Positions 1-8,881 are shown, numbered from the stretch's first letter. The stretch is 64,000 nt of DNA from Devosia sediminis (GCF_016411825.1 NZ_JAEKMH010000003.1:248001-312000); one strand, 5' to 3'. Translations and numbers: made by a program. The notes: generated by a model from the letters alone, not told the origin.

Positions 1-384
1 TTCGTCGAGCGTTTCAGCCCGGTTCTCGTGGCCCGCGTGCTGCTGACCGTTCTGGGTGCCGGCGTGCTCGCCGCCTTCTTCGCCCCTGCCGCCTGGGTCG
101 CCTATCTCGGTTTCGCGCTGATCGGCGTCGGCTCCTCGGCGCTGTTCCCGCTGGCCATGTCGGCCGCCGCGCAGCAGACCGATCGGCCCGCCGCCATCAA
201 CGTCGCCGCCCTGGCGCAGTTCTCCTTCACCGCTTTCCTCCTCGGGCCGCCACTCCTTGGCTATATCGGCGAGCATTTCGGCATTCAGTGGGTGTTCGGC
301 GTCGGCTTCCCGCTGGTGCTGCTCGGCCTTGCCACCGCCCATGTGCTGGGTCCCAAGCCCGTGCTGCGCGAGGTGACGCCATGA
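1..384 (+). CDS. MFS transporter, C-terminal part (cut by window start)
   Basis: The frame is open from base 1, so the start lies upstream. The visible 127 residues hold the last four or so membrane segments of a major facilitator superfamily carrier. The segment ALFPLAMSAAAQQTDRPAAIN matches the equivalent stretch of the next gene and of the transporter at 2942, so all three are paralogues. The stop codon overlaps the next start as ATGA, which indicates one transcript and translational coupling. The family resembles small YbjJ-like sugar or drug carriers; the substrate cannot be told from sequence. Confidence 0.8.
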   Translation, partial: FVERFSPVLVARVLLTVLGAGVLAAFFAPAAWVAYLGFALIGVGSSALFPLAMSAAAQQTDRPAAINVAALAQFSFTAFLLGPPLLGYIGEHFGIQWVFGVGFPLVLLGLATAHVLGPKPVLREVTP

Positions 385-1574
385 GGATCGAACCGCAGCA
401 TCGCATCTATGCCTGCTTCTTCTTTTTCGCCGTGACCACCGGCGCGCTGATGGCGCGCCTGCCCGATATCCAGACCCATTTCGGCCTCACCGAGGGGCAG
501 CTCGGGCTCACCATGATCGGCATGGCCATCGGCTCGCTGATCGCGCTGACCGTGGGCGCGCCCATCGTCGAAAAGCTCGGCTTCCGCACCACCGCCTTTT
601 TCACCACGCTGGGGCCGGCCATCCTTTTTGCCACCATTCCCTGGCTGCCGGTGGCGCCGGCCATGTTCGCCGTGCTGTTCATCGTGGGACTCCTGGCCGG
701 GGCCCTGGAGATCAATCTCAATGTCGAGATCGATCGCCTCGAAGCCCAGTCCGGCAAGCGCTACATGAACCGCGCCCATGGCTTCTGGAGCGTCGGCTTC
801 TTCGTCACCGCCCTTTTCGGCGCCATGATCCGCCAGTCCGGCGTGTCGGCGGGCCTGCATATGGGTGCGGTGGCGCTGATCGTCGTCGTGATCGGCGGCT
901 GGCTCATCTATGGCGCCACCAATGCGCCGAAAAAGCCCCAGGCGGCGGGCGAGGCCTCAGGCCACCACTTCGCCTTCCCCAATTTGGGGCTCCTGCCGCT
1001 CTGCCTCATCGGCTTTGCCGCCTTCCTCGTCGAGGGCGCCGGCATCGACTGGTCGGCCATCTATATGCGCGACGTCTTCGCCGTCGAACCCTTTGTGGGC
1101 GGCATGGGCCTCACGCTCTTTGCCTTTTTCATGGCGGTGATGCGCCTTTCGGCCGATCCCATCGTTTCCCGCTATGGGCCGCGCAATGTCGCCATGGTCA
1201 TGCTGAGCTTTGCCAGCCTCGGCGCCCTGGCGGTCGGCGTTGCGCCCCATCCCGCGCTGGCCCTCCTCGGCTTTGCCCTGATGGGCGCGGGCTGCTCGGC
1301 GGTCTATCCGCTGGCGGTTTCGGCCGCCGCGCAGCGCACCGACAGGCCGGCGGCGGTCAATGTCGCCGCCCTGGGGCAGGTGAGCTTCGTGGTCTTCTTC
1401 CTCGCGCCGCCCCTGCTGGGCTTCGTGGCCGAATATATCCACATCCGCGCCTCCTACCTCATCTGCCTGCCCTTGCTCTTGGCGGGTCTCTGGGCGTCGA
1501 GCTTTGCGCTCGGCACCAAAAAGGTGGACACTCCTCCGGGAATGCCCGCCGAACCTCTGGGACCCAATGGCTGA
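381..1574 (+). CDS. MFS transporter (397 aa)
   Basis: Polytopic inner-membrane carrier of about twelve hydrophobic segments. I chose the ATG at 381 (MRIEPQHRIY) because it overlaps the previous stop as ATGA and puts the first membrane helix at the N-terminus; an upstream in-frame start at 288 would add an unlikely Arg-rich tail. An MFS-like motif (ADPIVSRYGPR) follows the middle loop, and the C-terminal half repeats the SAAAQRTDRPAAVNVAA stretch of its upstream neighbour. It is probably the second copy of a tandem duplication. The substrate is unknown; the nearby SMP-30 lactonase makes a sugar or sugar-acid plausible, but that is inference. Confidence 0.85.
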   Translation: MRIEPQHRIYACFFFFAVTTGALMARLPDIQTHFGLTEGQLGLTMIGMAIGSLIALTVGAPIVEKLGFRTTAFFTTLGPAILFATIPWLPVAPAMFAVLFIVGLLAGALEINLNVEIDRLEAQSGKRYMNRAHGFWSVGFFVTALFGAMIRQSGVSAGLHMGAVALIVVVIGGWLIYGATNAPKKPQAAGEASGHHFAFPNLGLLPLCLIGFAAFLVEGAGIDWSAIYMRDVFAVEPFVGGMGLTLFAFFMAVMRLSADPIVSRYGPRNVAMVMLSFASLGALAVGVAPHPALALLGFALMGAGCSAVYPLAVSAAAQRTDRPAAVNVAALGQVSFVVFFLAPPLLGFVAEYIHIRASYLICLPLLLAGLWASSFALGTKKVDTPPGMPAEPLGPNG

Positions 1575-2031
1575 CCTGCCACCTATCGTCGACCTCCGCC
1601 AGTCGGCTACGGCCCTGCGCGTCCAGCGCGGGGTCATGCGCATGCTGCGCGAGCGTCACGACATGTCCTGCTATGCCGAAGTGCCGCTGGCCAATGGCCG
1701 CCGCGCCGATGTCATGGCGGTCGGCCCCAAGGGCGAAATCTGGATCATCGAGATCAAGTCGAGCCTCATCGATTTCCAGGTCGATCGCAAATGGCCCGAA
1801 TACCGTGAGTTTTCTGACCGCTTCTTTTTCGCCAAGCCGCCCGAGCTCGATGCGGAAATCTTTCCCGAAAGCGAGGGCCTGATCGTCGCCGACGGCCATG
1901 ACGGGGCCATCCTCCGCGACAGTCCCGACACCCCGCTCGCCCCAGCCCGGCGCAAGGCACTGATGCTCAAGCTTGCCCGCATGGGCGCCGACCGCATCCA
2001 TGTGCTGATGGATCCGGGACCGGTCGCGTGA
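1567..2031 (+). CDS. mmcB: MmcB-family DNA repair protein (154 aa)
   Basis: Small soluble protein of the alphaproteobacterial MmcB family, linked to DNA damage responses and predicted to have a PD-(D/E)XK nuclease-like fold. The acidic-lysine signature is visible as a strand ending GRRADVMAV followed by WIIEIKSS, the usual D-(E)xK arrangement. The ATG at 1567 (MADLPPIVD) overlaps the end of the MFS gene by 8 bases; the longer reading from 1504 only adds residues read out of frame over the transporter gene. It ends overlapping the GTG of the next gene. Its place between transporters and a sugar lactonase looks fortuitous. No LexA box could sit directly upstream without being inside the MFS gene. 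Confidence 0.75.
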   Translation: MADLPPIVDLRQSATALRVQRGVMRMLRERHDMSCYAEVPLANGRRADVMAVGPKGEIWIIEIKSSLIDFQVDRKWPEYREFSDRFFFAKPPELDAEIFPESEGLIVADGHDGAILRDSPDTPLAPARRKALMLKLARMGADRIHVLMDPGPVA

Positions 2032-2930
2032 GTGTTTTTTCCCTGAGGGCCGAACCACTGGTGCCGGCGGGTAATCAAACCGGAGAATGCCCGGTCTGGG
2101 ATGCGGCAAACGCCGCCCTCTACTGGGTCGATATCCCGAGGGGCCTGATCCAGCGTCTCAACGCCGATGGCCAGGTCGAGCGCTGGACTGCACCCATGAT
2201 GATCGGCGCCATTGCACTCACCGAAGCGGGTACGCTTGTCGCCGCGACCGAGCGCGGCTTTGCCGAGGTCACCCTCGACGTCGACGGCACGGCGCGCCTT
2301 GGCCCCATCGCCGATGTCCTGTCGGCCGGCAATTCGATGCGCTTCAACGACGGCGCGGTGGACCGGCAGGGGCGCTTCTGGTCGGGCACCATGCTGATGC
2401 CGCCCGATCCCGCCCGTCCCGTGGGCGTGCTCCACCGCCTCGACGGCGACGGCAGCGCCCGGCCGATCGTCGACGGCCTCCTTATCCAGAACGGCCTCGC
2501 CTGGAGCCCCGACGGGCGGCGGATGTACCTTTCCGATTCCCACCCCTCCGTGCGCACCATCTGGCGCATGGATTTCGATCCCGAAACCGGCACGCCGAGC
2601 AATCGGCAGGTCTTCTGCGCCGATCTTCCCGGCCGTCCCGATGGCGCCGCGATGGATGCGGATGGCTGCTACTGGATCGCGGCGACCGATGCCGGAAAAA
2701 TCCTGCGGCTGACGCCCGAGGGCAAGATTGACGCCGAAATCGTCGTGCCGGTGCCCAATCCCACCAATCTCTGCTTTGGCGGGCCGGATTTGAGGACCGT
2801 CTTCATCACCTCCATGCCGCCCAAATCGGGCGACGTGCCCATGGCCGGTGCGCTGTTCTCGGCCGAACTGCCCTTTGCCGGCCTTGCCGAGCCGCGTATG
2901 CGCCTGGCCCGGCGCCGCACCCGGACCTAA
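2028..2930 (+). CDS. SMP-30/gluconolactonase/LRE family protein (300 aa)
   Basis: Predicted six-bladed beta-propeller lactonase that hydrolyses sugar lactones with a bound divalent metal. Recognisable metal and active-site blocks are GECPVWD near residue 18 (Glu ligand), MRFNDGAVDRQGRFW (Asn/Asp) in the middle, IQNGLAWSPDG and RPDGAAMDADGCYW towards the end. It starts with GTG at 2028, overlapping the mmcB stop (GTGA), so it is probably co-translated. No signal peptide, so cytoplasmic. Family members act on gluconolactone, arabinolactone or galactonolactone; the exact lactone is not resolvable. An L-arabinose/D-galactose dehydrogenase homologue at 44941 would produce such lactones. Confidence 0.85.
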   Translation: MSVFSLRAEPLVPAGNQTGECPVWDAANAALYWVDIPRGLIQRLNADGQVERWTAPMMIGAIALTEAGTLVAATERGFAEVTLDVDGTARLGPIADVLSAGNSMRFNDGAVDRQGRFWSGTMLMPPDPARPVGVLHRLDGDGSARPIVDGLLIQNGLAWSPDGRRMYLSDSHPSVRTIWRMDFDPETGTPSNRQVFCADLPGRPDGAAMDADGCYWIAATDAGKILRLTPEGKIDAEIVVPVPNPTNLCFGGPDLRTVFITSMPPKSGDVPMAGALFSAELPFAGLAEPRMRLARRRTRT

Positions 2931-2941
2931 GTTACCCCGCC

Positions 2942-4078
2942 ATGCTCTCCACTCATTGGCGCATTGTCGCGCTGTTTTTCACCCATGCCCTGGCCGCCGG
3001 CGCCATCCACACCCGCATTCCCGACCTCCAGGAGCTGATCGGCCTTTCCGATGCGCAACTGGGTCTGGTGCTCATGGGCCAGCCGCTTGGCGCGCTGTCC
3101 ATGTTCCTGTTTTCGAGCGCCATCATCGAGCGCTTCGGGCCGCGCCTTATGATCCTGGTGCTCCTGCCCGGCGTCGTCGTGACCGCAGCTCTGGCCAGCG
3201 TCCTGCTCCATCCACTGGCACTGTTCGTGCTGCTGGCCGTCAACGGGATAGGCTTTTCGCTCACCAATATCGCCATGAATGTCGAGGCCGACCGGGTCGA
3301 GGCGGCAAGCGGCGCGCGGGTGATGAACACCTGCCACGGCGCCTGGAGCCTTGGCTTCCTGTTGACCGCCCTGCTCGGCGCCGCCCTGCGCGGGCTTCAT
3401 GTCTCGCCCGCCATCCACCTCTGGGGTCTCGCGCCGATCCTGATTGCGCTGATCTTCGTCGTCGTCCTGCCCATGCCGGCCATGCCGCCGCGCGCCCATG
3501 CCGACGGCACGGCGAAAAAGCTCGCCTGGCCCACCTGGGCGACCATGGGTCTCGTCGCTTTCGGGCTCGGGGCCGGCCTGACCGAGGGCGCAGCGCGCGC
3601 CTGGTCGATCATCCTCCTGCGCGACAGTTTTGACGTCGCTCCCTTTATCGAGTCGCTGGCTTTGCCGGCACTGCTGGTGGCCATGACCACCGGCCGGCTC
3701 CTCGCCGATCGCTATATCGACCGCTTCGGCCCGGTGCTTGTGGCGCGCAGCCTCTCTGCCCTGGCCATGACAAGCATGCTCGTCATTGTCCTCGCGCCTC
3801 AAGCGTGGCTGGCGCTTCTGGGCTTTCTCGGTCTCGGCGTGGGCATCTGCGTGCTCTATCCGCTCATGCTGTCAGCGGCTGCACGGTTGGGCGATCGTCC
3901 GGCCAGCCAGAACGTGGCGGCGACGACGCTGATCTTCCAGATCGTCAATCTCGGCGCCCCGGTGCTGATCGGCGGCGTCGCCGAAAGCTTCGGCGTGCGC
4001 ATGGCCTTTGCCGGGCTGATCCCGCTCCTGGCGCTGACCTTTGTCATGGCCGGGCGATTGAGGTCGGAAGAAGACTGA
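2942..4078 (+). CDS. MFS transporter (378 aa)
   Basis: Third member of the local MFS group, twelve hydrophobic segments, inner membrane. It shares the N-terminal signature of its neighbour (HTRIPDLQELIGLSDAQLG compared with ARLPDIQTHFGLTEGQLG) and the late segment LYPLMLSAAARLGDRPASQN. The start ATG at 2942 follows the lactonase stop by only 11 bases, suggesting one operon from the first gene of the window. It is more diverged from the other two than they appear to be from each other. Substrate unknown. Confidence 0.85.
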   Translation: MLSTHWRIVALFFTHALAAGAIHTRIPDLQELIGLSDAQLGLVLMGQPLGALSMFLFSSAIIERFGPRLMILVLLPGVVVTAALASVLLHPLALFVLLAVNGIGFSLTNIAMNVEADRVEAASGARVMNTCHGAWSLGFLLTALLGAALRGLHVSPAIHLWGLAPILIALIFVVVLPMPAMPPRAHADGTAKKLAWPTWATMGLVAFGLGAGLTEGAARAWSIILLRDSFDVAPFIESLALPALLVAMTTGRLLADRYIDRFGPVLVARSLSALAMTSMLVIVLAPQAWLALLGFLGLGVGICVLYPLMLSAAARLGDRPASQNVAATTLIFQIVNLGAPVLIGGVAESFGVRMAFAGLIPLLALTFVMAGRLRSEED

Positions 4079-4084
4079 TTGTGC

Positions 4085-4222
4085 AAGACCCCCACCCTTG
4101 ATCCCTCCCCACAAGGGGGAGGGAGACGATGAACACCGACGCTGCGCCCAGCGCCTCCCTCCCCTCGATGGGGAGGGAATGAGGGTGGGGTGGGGCCAGA
4201 CACTCTCCCCCAGAGGGAGAGG
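4085..4222. repeat. GC-rich intergenic palindromic repeats (type A cluster)
   Basis: Several CCCTCCCC/GGGGAGGG palindromes sit between the MFS gene and truB. Bases 4088-4140 are the inverted, almost identical counterpart (one mismatch in 53) of 32042-32094, 28 kb away. Shorter relatives lie at 12366, 12603, 14843 and 15238. They are non-coding, lie between convergent genes or beside gene ends, and look like a REP-type dispersed element. Confidence 0.7.
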
Positions 4223-4230
4223 TGAAGACC

Positions 4231-5136
4231 CTAAAGATTAAAAACCCGGCCCGGCTTGAACTGGCCGAATTCGACATGGCCGGTGGCCAGCACCTTGCCC
4301 TTGAAACTGACCCAGCATTCGTCCAGCGACACCGGGGCGCCGGCGCCGGTGAGCAGCACCGGATTGCCATGGCCCACGGCCGTGGCCTGCACCGCGTCGA
4401 GGCGGATTTCGTCGAGGTCGCCGAGCCCGGCCGAAACCGGCTTCAACAGGGCATCGCGCGCGTCGCCCTCGGCCGCCTCGAGCTGGTCGAGGGTAATCGC
4501 ATCGGCATCGGTAAAGGGTCCGACTGCGGCGCGATGGAGCTTGGTGACATGGCCCACCGTGCCCAGCGCCTCGGCAATGTCGCGCGCCAGCGAGCGCACA
4601 TAGGTGCCCTTGCCGCAGGTCACTTCCAGCACGCTTTCGTCCGGTCCATGCGAGACCAGCGTGATGGCGTCGATATCGATGGGCCGTGCCGCCAATTCAA
4701 CCGTCTCGCCGGCCCGCGCCAGGTCATAGGCGCGCTCGCCATCGACCTTGATCGCCGAAAAGGCCGGCGGCCGCTGCATGATCGTGCCGGTAAAGCGCGG
4801 CAGCACGGCTTCGAGCGCCGCGCCATCGGGGCGGATGTCGGAGGTGGCGATGACGTCGCCTTCGGTGTCGTCCGTGGTGGTGGCGCGGCCCCAGCCAATG
4901 GCGAAGCGATAGATCTTGGTTCCGTCCTGCACTTGCGGCACGGCCTTGGTGGCCTCCCCCAGCGCAATGGGCAGGATGCCGGTCGCCAGCGGGTCGAGCG
5001 TGCCGGCATGGCCTGCCTTGGCGGCACTCAGGAGCCAGCGCACCTTGCCCACGGCCTGGGTCGAGGTGAAGTCATAAGGCTTGTTGAGCACGACCCATCC
5101 GGAAATGGCGCGCTTTTTCGATTTTGGCTGGCTCAA
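4231..5136 (-). CDS. truB: tRNA pseudouridine(55) synthase TruB
   Basis: Converts U55 of the T-loop to pseudouridine in elongator tRNAs. The N-terminus carries the diagnostic GWVVLNKPYDFTS block and the catalytic motif HAGTLDPLATGILP with Asp as nucleophile around residue 45, then KIYRFAIGWGRATTTDDTEG. The C-terminal PUA-like part is present and 301 residues is normal. The start is a TTG at 5136, two bases after the rbfA stop, so the two are translated from one message; rbfA-truB adjacency is the classic translation-factor cluster. Confidence 0.95.
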   Translation of the reverse strand: MSQPKSKKRAISGWVVLNKPYDFTSTQAVGKVRWLLSAAKAGHAGTLDPLATGILPIALGEATKAVPQVQDGTKIYRFAIGWGRATTTDDTEGDVIATSDIRPDGAALEAVLPRFTGTIMQRPPAFSAIKVDGERAYDLARAGETVELAARPIDIDAITLVSHGPDESVLEVTCGKGTYVRSLARDIAEALGTVGHVTKLHRAAVGPFTDADAITLDQLEAAEGDARDALLKPVSAGLGDLDEIRLDAVQATAVGHGNPVLLTGAGAPVSLDECWVSFKGKVLATGHVEFGQFKPGRVFNL

Positions 5137-5138
5137 GG

Positions 5139-5546
5139 TCAGTCTTCGCCCGTGTCTTCGTCGTCAAGGTCGCGCTTGACCCGGTCCGAGCGCAAGAGCG
5201 CATCGATCCGGCCCGCTTCGGCAAAGGTATCGTCCACGAAGAACCGGATTTCCGGGGCATATTTGAGATCGATCAGCGGCGCCACGCGGCCACGGATGAA
5301 CTTCTGGTGGCGGTTGAGCGCCGCCACGATTTCCTCGGCATGGGCGCCGCCGAGCGGCATCACATAGGCATTGGCGATCTTGAGGTCGGGCGTCATGCGC
5401 ACTTCCGGCACGGTCACCACCGCACCGGCAAGGGCCTCGTCCTCGATGTCGTCGCGCGCGAACAGCGCTGCCAGGGCATGGCGCACCAGTTCGCCGACGC
5501 GCAGCATGCGCTGGCTCGGGCCAGCGGGCTTATGGTCTTTTTTCAT
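5139..5546 (-). CDS. rbfA: 30S ribosome-binding factor RbfA
   Basis: KH-fold protein that binds immature 30S subunits and helps 16S 5'-end maturation, needed at low temperature. Typical blocks are the N-terminal [38 protein letters not shown] and the C-terminal [15 protein letters not shown]. Length (135 aa from the ATG at 5546) is usual, with a short acidic tail. A TTG two codons upstream is possible but less likely. It is the first gene of the rbfA-truB pair. Confidence 0.93.
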   Translation of the reverse strand: MKKDHKPAGPSQRMLRVGELVRHALAALFARDDIEDEALAGAVVTVPEVRMTPDLKIANAYVMPLGGAHAEEIVAALNRHQKFIRGRVAPLIDLKYAPEIRFFVDDTFAEAGRIDALLRSDRVKRDLDDEDTGED

Positions 5547-5579
5547 GGGCAAGCGGCTTAGGCCCTTAGGGGCCCGCCG

Positions 5580-6239
5580 TCAATCCGCCGCGAGGAGCGT
5601 CACGTCGGTCTTGAGCCGCGCCATATAGGCTTCGACCTCATCGGGCGTGACCGGCCAGCTTGCCGGATCCTCGGTGTCGAAGGCATCGCCGCGCCACTCC
5701 TGATAGACCATGGCGACGCCCTTGTCGGACTTGTAAAAGCCCATGATCATCACTTCGCCCTGGCCGGCAAAGGCTTCGAAGTCATCGAGATAGGCGCCGC
5801 AGACATAGCCCACCGGCGGCAGCACGTCTTCCTGGTCTTCCTCGAACTGGAACAGGGCAATGGCTTGCGGGTCGCACGACTGCGCATAGACGTTGATGAC
5901 CACCGAGCGGAAGTCGGCCAACGACATGCCCGGCTGGTTGGACAGGCGCGCGCCATAGATTTTCGTCCAGAAGGCTTCGCCCTCGCCGCGCGGATAGACT
6001 TCCAGATGCGCCTGGCCGCTTTCCTCGACGAAGCGGGTGGAGACCACTTCCGACAGGGCTGCGTCGGTCTCGGCGCCGGTCGCCCAGTCGGGCATGGGCA
6101 AGGTCAGGGTCTGGTTCAGCGCCTCGAGCACCAGCTTGCCGTCCTGGATGGAAAAGGGCAGGGCGCCGTTCACCTGCGCTGAGGCGGGAGCGGTCAGCGC
6201 CACAAGGGCCGCCAAGGGAGCCAGCACGTGTTTCATCAT
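5580..6239 (-). CDS. Hypothetical secreted protein (219 aa)
   Basis: Unrecognised. The start at 6239 (MMKHVLAPLAALVALTAPASAQ) gives a clean Sec signal peptide with cleavage after ASA; an AGGAG lies 12 bases upstream. The mature part (about 200 aa) is acidic, has two cysteines that could form a disulfide (NVYAQSCDPQ and VGYVCGAY) and no membrane segments, so it is probably periplasmic. It is downstream of rbfA-truB on the same strand only in the sense of being upstream-encoded (transcribed towards rbfA). No family assignment is offered. Confidence 0.6.
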   Translation of the reverse strand: MMKHVLAPLAALVALTAPASAQVNGALPFSIQDGKLVLEALNQTLTLPMPDWATGAETDAALSEVVSTRFVEESGQAHLEVYPRGEGEAFWTKIYGARLSNQPGMSLADFRSVVINVYAQSCDPQAIALFQFEEDQEDVLPPVGYVCGAYLDDFEAFAGQGEVMIMGFYKSDKGVAMVYQEWRGDAFDTEDPASWPVTPDEVEAYMARLKTDVTLLAAD

Positions 6240-6399
6240 GACTGCGGGGATCTCCTGACACCCGAAACGCGATCCTGTGTCGAAGGCGCAGTCCCCAGCC
6301 GCGTCGACAGGCTGACGATTAGGGGGCAAGGCCAAAGGGTGCAAGAGCCTGCCGAGCAAAAGTTGCAACTGTTGCCCGCTCGTCCCTTATGGGCAAAGG

Positions 6400-7419
6400 T
6401 CAGCCACGGGCGCTGCGCGGCTGCGGCTGGTCGGGCAGCAGGCGGTGTGGCGGCTGGTGTCCATCCATGAAGGCGCGGATGTTGACGATCACCGCTTCGC
6501 CCATCTCCACCCGGGCTTCCAGCGTCGCCGAGGCCATATGCGCGGTGAGCACGACGCGATTGTCCGATGCCAGCGCCAGGAGGCGCGGATTGATGCCATG
6601 GCGGTTCTCGAACACGTCGAGCGCCGCTCCGGCCAGGCGCCCGCTTTCGAGTTCTGAGATCAGCGCCGGCTCGTTCACCAGTTCGGGTCGGCTGACATTG
6701 ACCACATAGGATCCCGGCTTCATGCGGCCGAGCCGCTCCGCCGAAAGGATATGGTGGGTGTCGCGGGTCAGCGGCGTGTGCAGCGAGACGATGTCCACGG
6801 CCTCCAGCATGGCGTCGAGATCGTCCCAGTGATGCGCATCGAGCGGCGTTTCCACCGCCGGCGGCCGCCGGTTGCGCGAATAATAGTGGATGTTGAGCCC
6901 GAAGGCCCGTGCCCGCTGCGCCACGGCAGTGCCGATGCGGCCCATGCCGACAATGCCCAGTGCCTTGCCGCGGAGGCGATGCCCCAGCATCGAAGTGGGC
7001 GACCAGCCGGCCCATTCGCCCTCGCGCAGCAGCATCTGCGTCCCTTCCACCAGCCGCCGGGGCAGCGCCAGCATCAGCGCCGTGGCCATGTCGGCCGTAT
7101 CCTCGGTCAGCACCGAGGGCGTATTGGTGACGGTCAGGCCCGCCGCCCAGGCCGCTTCGAGGTCGATATTGTCCACCCCATTGCCGAATTGGGCGATCAG
7201 CCGCACGCTTTGCGGCAGGCGGGCGATCAGGTCGGCATCGATTCGGTCGGTAATGGTGGAAACCAGCACGTCCTTGCCGGTGAGACCCTCGAGAATATCC
7301 TCGCTGGTCAGCGCCACGTCGGCTTCGTTGACATCGGTTTCGAACAGGGTCGCCATGCGCGCTTCAATGCTCGCCGGCAGGCGCCTGGTCACCAGGATCT
7401 GGGGTTTATGCGCGCTCAT
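6400..7419 (-). CDS. D-2-hydroxyacid dehydrogenase family protein (339 aa)
   Basis: NAD(P)-dependent D-isomer-specific 2-hydroxyacid dehydrogenase, related to glyoxylate/hydroxypyruvate reductases and D-glycerate dehydrogenases. The Rossmann motif GIVGMGRIGTAVA is intact, preceded by AQFGNGVDNIDL. The catalytic triad region departs from the usual forms: VNVSRPELVNE keeps Arg but has Pro where the family normally has Gly (SRG), the Glu region reads FENRHGINP instead of FExEP, and the His lies in LTAHMASAT. ATG at 7419 (MSAHKPQIL) is preferred over a TTG at 7434. Substrate not assigned. It is divergent from the SH3 gene. Confidence 0.85.
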   Translation of the reverse strand: MSAHKPQILVTRRLPASIEARMATLFETDVNEADVALTSEDILEGLTGKDVLVSTITDRIDADLIARLPQSVRLIAQFGNGVDNIDLEAAWAAGLTVTNTPSVLTEDTADMATALMLALPRRLVEGTQMLLREGEWAGWSPTSMLGHRLRGKALGIVGMGRIGTAVAQRARAFGLNIHYYSRNRRPPAVETPLDAHHWDDLDAMLEAVDIVSLHTPLTRDTHHILSAERLGRMKPGSYVVNVSRPELVNEPALISELESGRLAGAALDVFENRHGINPRLLALASDNRVVLTAHMASATLEARVEMGEAVIVNIRAFMDGHQPPHRLLPDQPQPRSARG

Positions 7420-7524
7420 GCGTTCCGAAAACAAGGCCGGTCCACCCCGGCGCCAGGGCCGCCTTCAGCGACCATTAAGGATCATGGGCTAGTGATAAGG
7501 CAAATCCAATCCGTCTGCAAAGTG

Positions 7525-8076
7525 ATGTTGTTCTTGCCAGCCTTCACGGGCCGCGTCCGCGCTTTTCTTTTTGTCATTATCGCCGCTGTGTCCGGCCTTT
7601 GCACCGTTCCCGCTCAGGCCCAGGACAATCCCAGCGGCCTGAAACTGCCGCGTTTCGTCACCACGCGCTCGCATCCGATCAACGTGCGCGTCGGGCCGGG
7701 CACGCGCTACGAAATCGCCTGGAACTACACGGTGTCAGGCGTGCCGGTGGAGATCATCCAGGAGTTTGACACCTGGCGCAAGATTCGCGACATGGACGGC
7801 GCCGAGGGCTGGGTGCACCAGAGCCTGCTCTCGGGCAATCGCGCCGGTGTCGCCACGCCCCTCATCGCCAACGGCGAAGTGGCCATGCACACGCAGAAGG
7901 CCGAGACCGCCTCGGTGCGCGCGCGCCTCTCGCCCGGCGTACGGGTGACGATCAGCGAATGCGACGGCGCCTGGTGCAATGTTGCGGCCGGCCAGCCGGG
8001 CGAGGGCCGCCCCTATGCCGGCTGGGTGCGCCAGGAAGAACTCTGGGGCGTCTATCCCGACGAGGAATTCGACTGA
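7525..8076 (+). CDS. Secreted SH3b-domain protein (183 aa)
   Basis: Start ATG at 7525 gives a signal peptide with a positively charged n-region (MLFLPAFTGRVRAF) and cleavage near VPAQAQ. The mature protein has two bacterial SH3 (SH3_4-like) repeats: HPINVRVGPGTRYEIAWNY and ETASVRARLSPGVRVTISEC, each followed by a GWV turn (EGWVHQSLL, AGWVRQEEL). Such proteins act in the periplasm and often bind peptidoglycan or accompany murein enzymes. The two cysteines in ISECDGAWCN may be bridged. A long overlapping reading frame upstream to 6751 is only antisense to the dehydrogenase and is excluded. Confidence 0.8.
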   Translation: MLFLPAFTGRVRAFLFVIIAAVSGLCTVPAQAQDNPSGLKLPRFVTTRSHPINVRVGPGTRYEIAWNYTVSGVPVEIIQEFDTWRKIRDMDGAEGWVHQSLLSGNRAGVATPLIANGEVAMHTQKAETASVRARLSPGVRVTISECDGAWCNVAAGQPGEGRPYAGWVRQEELWGVYPDEEFD

Positions 8077-8083
8077 CCTCAAG

Positions 8084-8881
8084 TCAGCTCGCCGCATCGA
8101 GCTCGGCAAGAGCATTGGCCGTCTGCCGGGCAATGCGCACATCGTCGTCCTGCTTGGGACACGAGGTGCAATAGGTGTCGGGAAAGGCGAGGTAATCGAG
8201 GCAGCAGCCCTTGCGCGCCACGATATTGACCCGCCGCCCGTCATGGAGGTCGAGCCTTTCGAGTTCGCCCATGCCCACAAGGCCCATGGCCTCGAGCCAG
8301 AGCGTGCAGAGCCGCTTCTGCTCCTCCACCGTGATCTCGGGCTGGAAATGCGGCAGCCGCGTCATCAGCGCCAGCATCCGGTCAGTGAGCAGCCGCAGCG
8401 CCGGTACGCGCTTGAGCTTTGTCACCGTGTTGATCTCATTGAGGATCGCATCGGCCATGGCCCGCAGGTCCGTGCCGGCGCGAGCGATCAGCGTTTCGAG
8501 ATCGTCAGTCACCATCGGCCCGGACCGAAGCCGGTAGCGGTCGACATCGAGGTTTTGCAGCGCCTGGCTGATCCCAGCCACCTTGGGCAGCGCGCCATGG
8601 AGATGCACGGCGATGACTGCCAGGTAGGCCGGCTGCCACATCAGGTTGGTCCAGAGCCGCACCGCGTAAAAAGGCTGCCCGGCCTGCGGATAGGCTGCGG
8701 CATTGCGGTCGTAGAGCGTCCGGAGAAAGGCCGAATTGTCTTCGCCCAGCGTGTGCCAGCCCGGCAGATGCCCGCCGGGCGCGCCCTTGAGGAAGCCCGT
8801 CGCCGATGCACCGAGCGCGATGAAGCGGGTCAGCGCGACATCCTCTTCAGTGGCGGCAAAGAGATAGTTTCGGGCGGTCAA
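8084..8881 (-). CDS. FhuF-like siderophore ferric reductase (265 aa)
   Basis: Predicted cytoplasmic [2Fe-2S] protein that reduces iron from imported ferri-siderophores. The C-terminal signature RKGCCLDYLAFPDTYCTSCPK gives the CC-x10-C-x2-C cysteine set that binds the cluster in FhuF. The N-terminal 200 residues are the variable helical part. The start is TTG at 8881, with GAGG seven bases upstream. The gene converges on the SH3 gene with 7 bases between stops. No siderophore transporter is next to it in the window, but iron regulation is represented by rirA and mbfA further on. Confidence 0.75.
   Translation of the reverse strand: MTARNYLFAATEEDVALTRFIALGASATGFLKGAPGGHLPGWHTLGEDNSAFLRTLYDRNAAAYPQAGQPFYAVRLWTNLMWQPAYLAVIAVHLHGALPKVAGISQALQNLDVDRYRLRSGPMVTDDLETLIARAGTDLRAMADAILNEINTVTKLKRVPALRLLTDRMLALMTRLPHFQPEITVEEQKRLCTLWLEAMGLVGMGELERLDLHDGRRVNIVARKGCCLDYLAFPDTYCTSCPKQDDDVRIARQTANALAELDAAS

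Noticed and set aside
4085..4222. Rho-independent terminators for the flanking genes
   Set aside because: The palindromes lack a T-run and recur at unrelated sites, so they are better described as dispersed repeats, though they may hinder transcription.
4222..5367. 381-codon plus-strand frame over truB/rbfA
   Set aside because: Mirror of two well-conserved translation genes.
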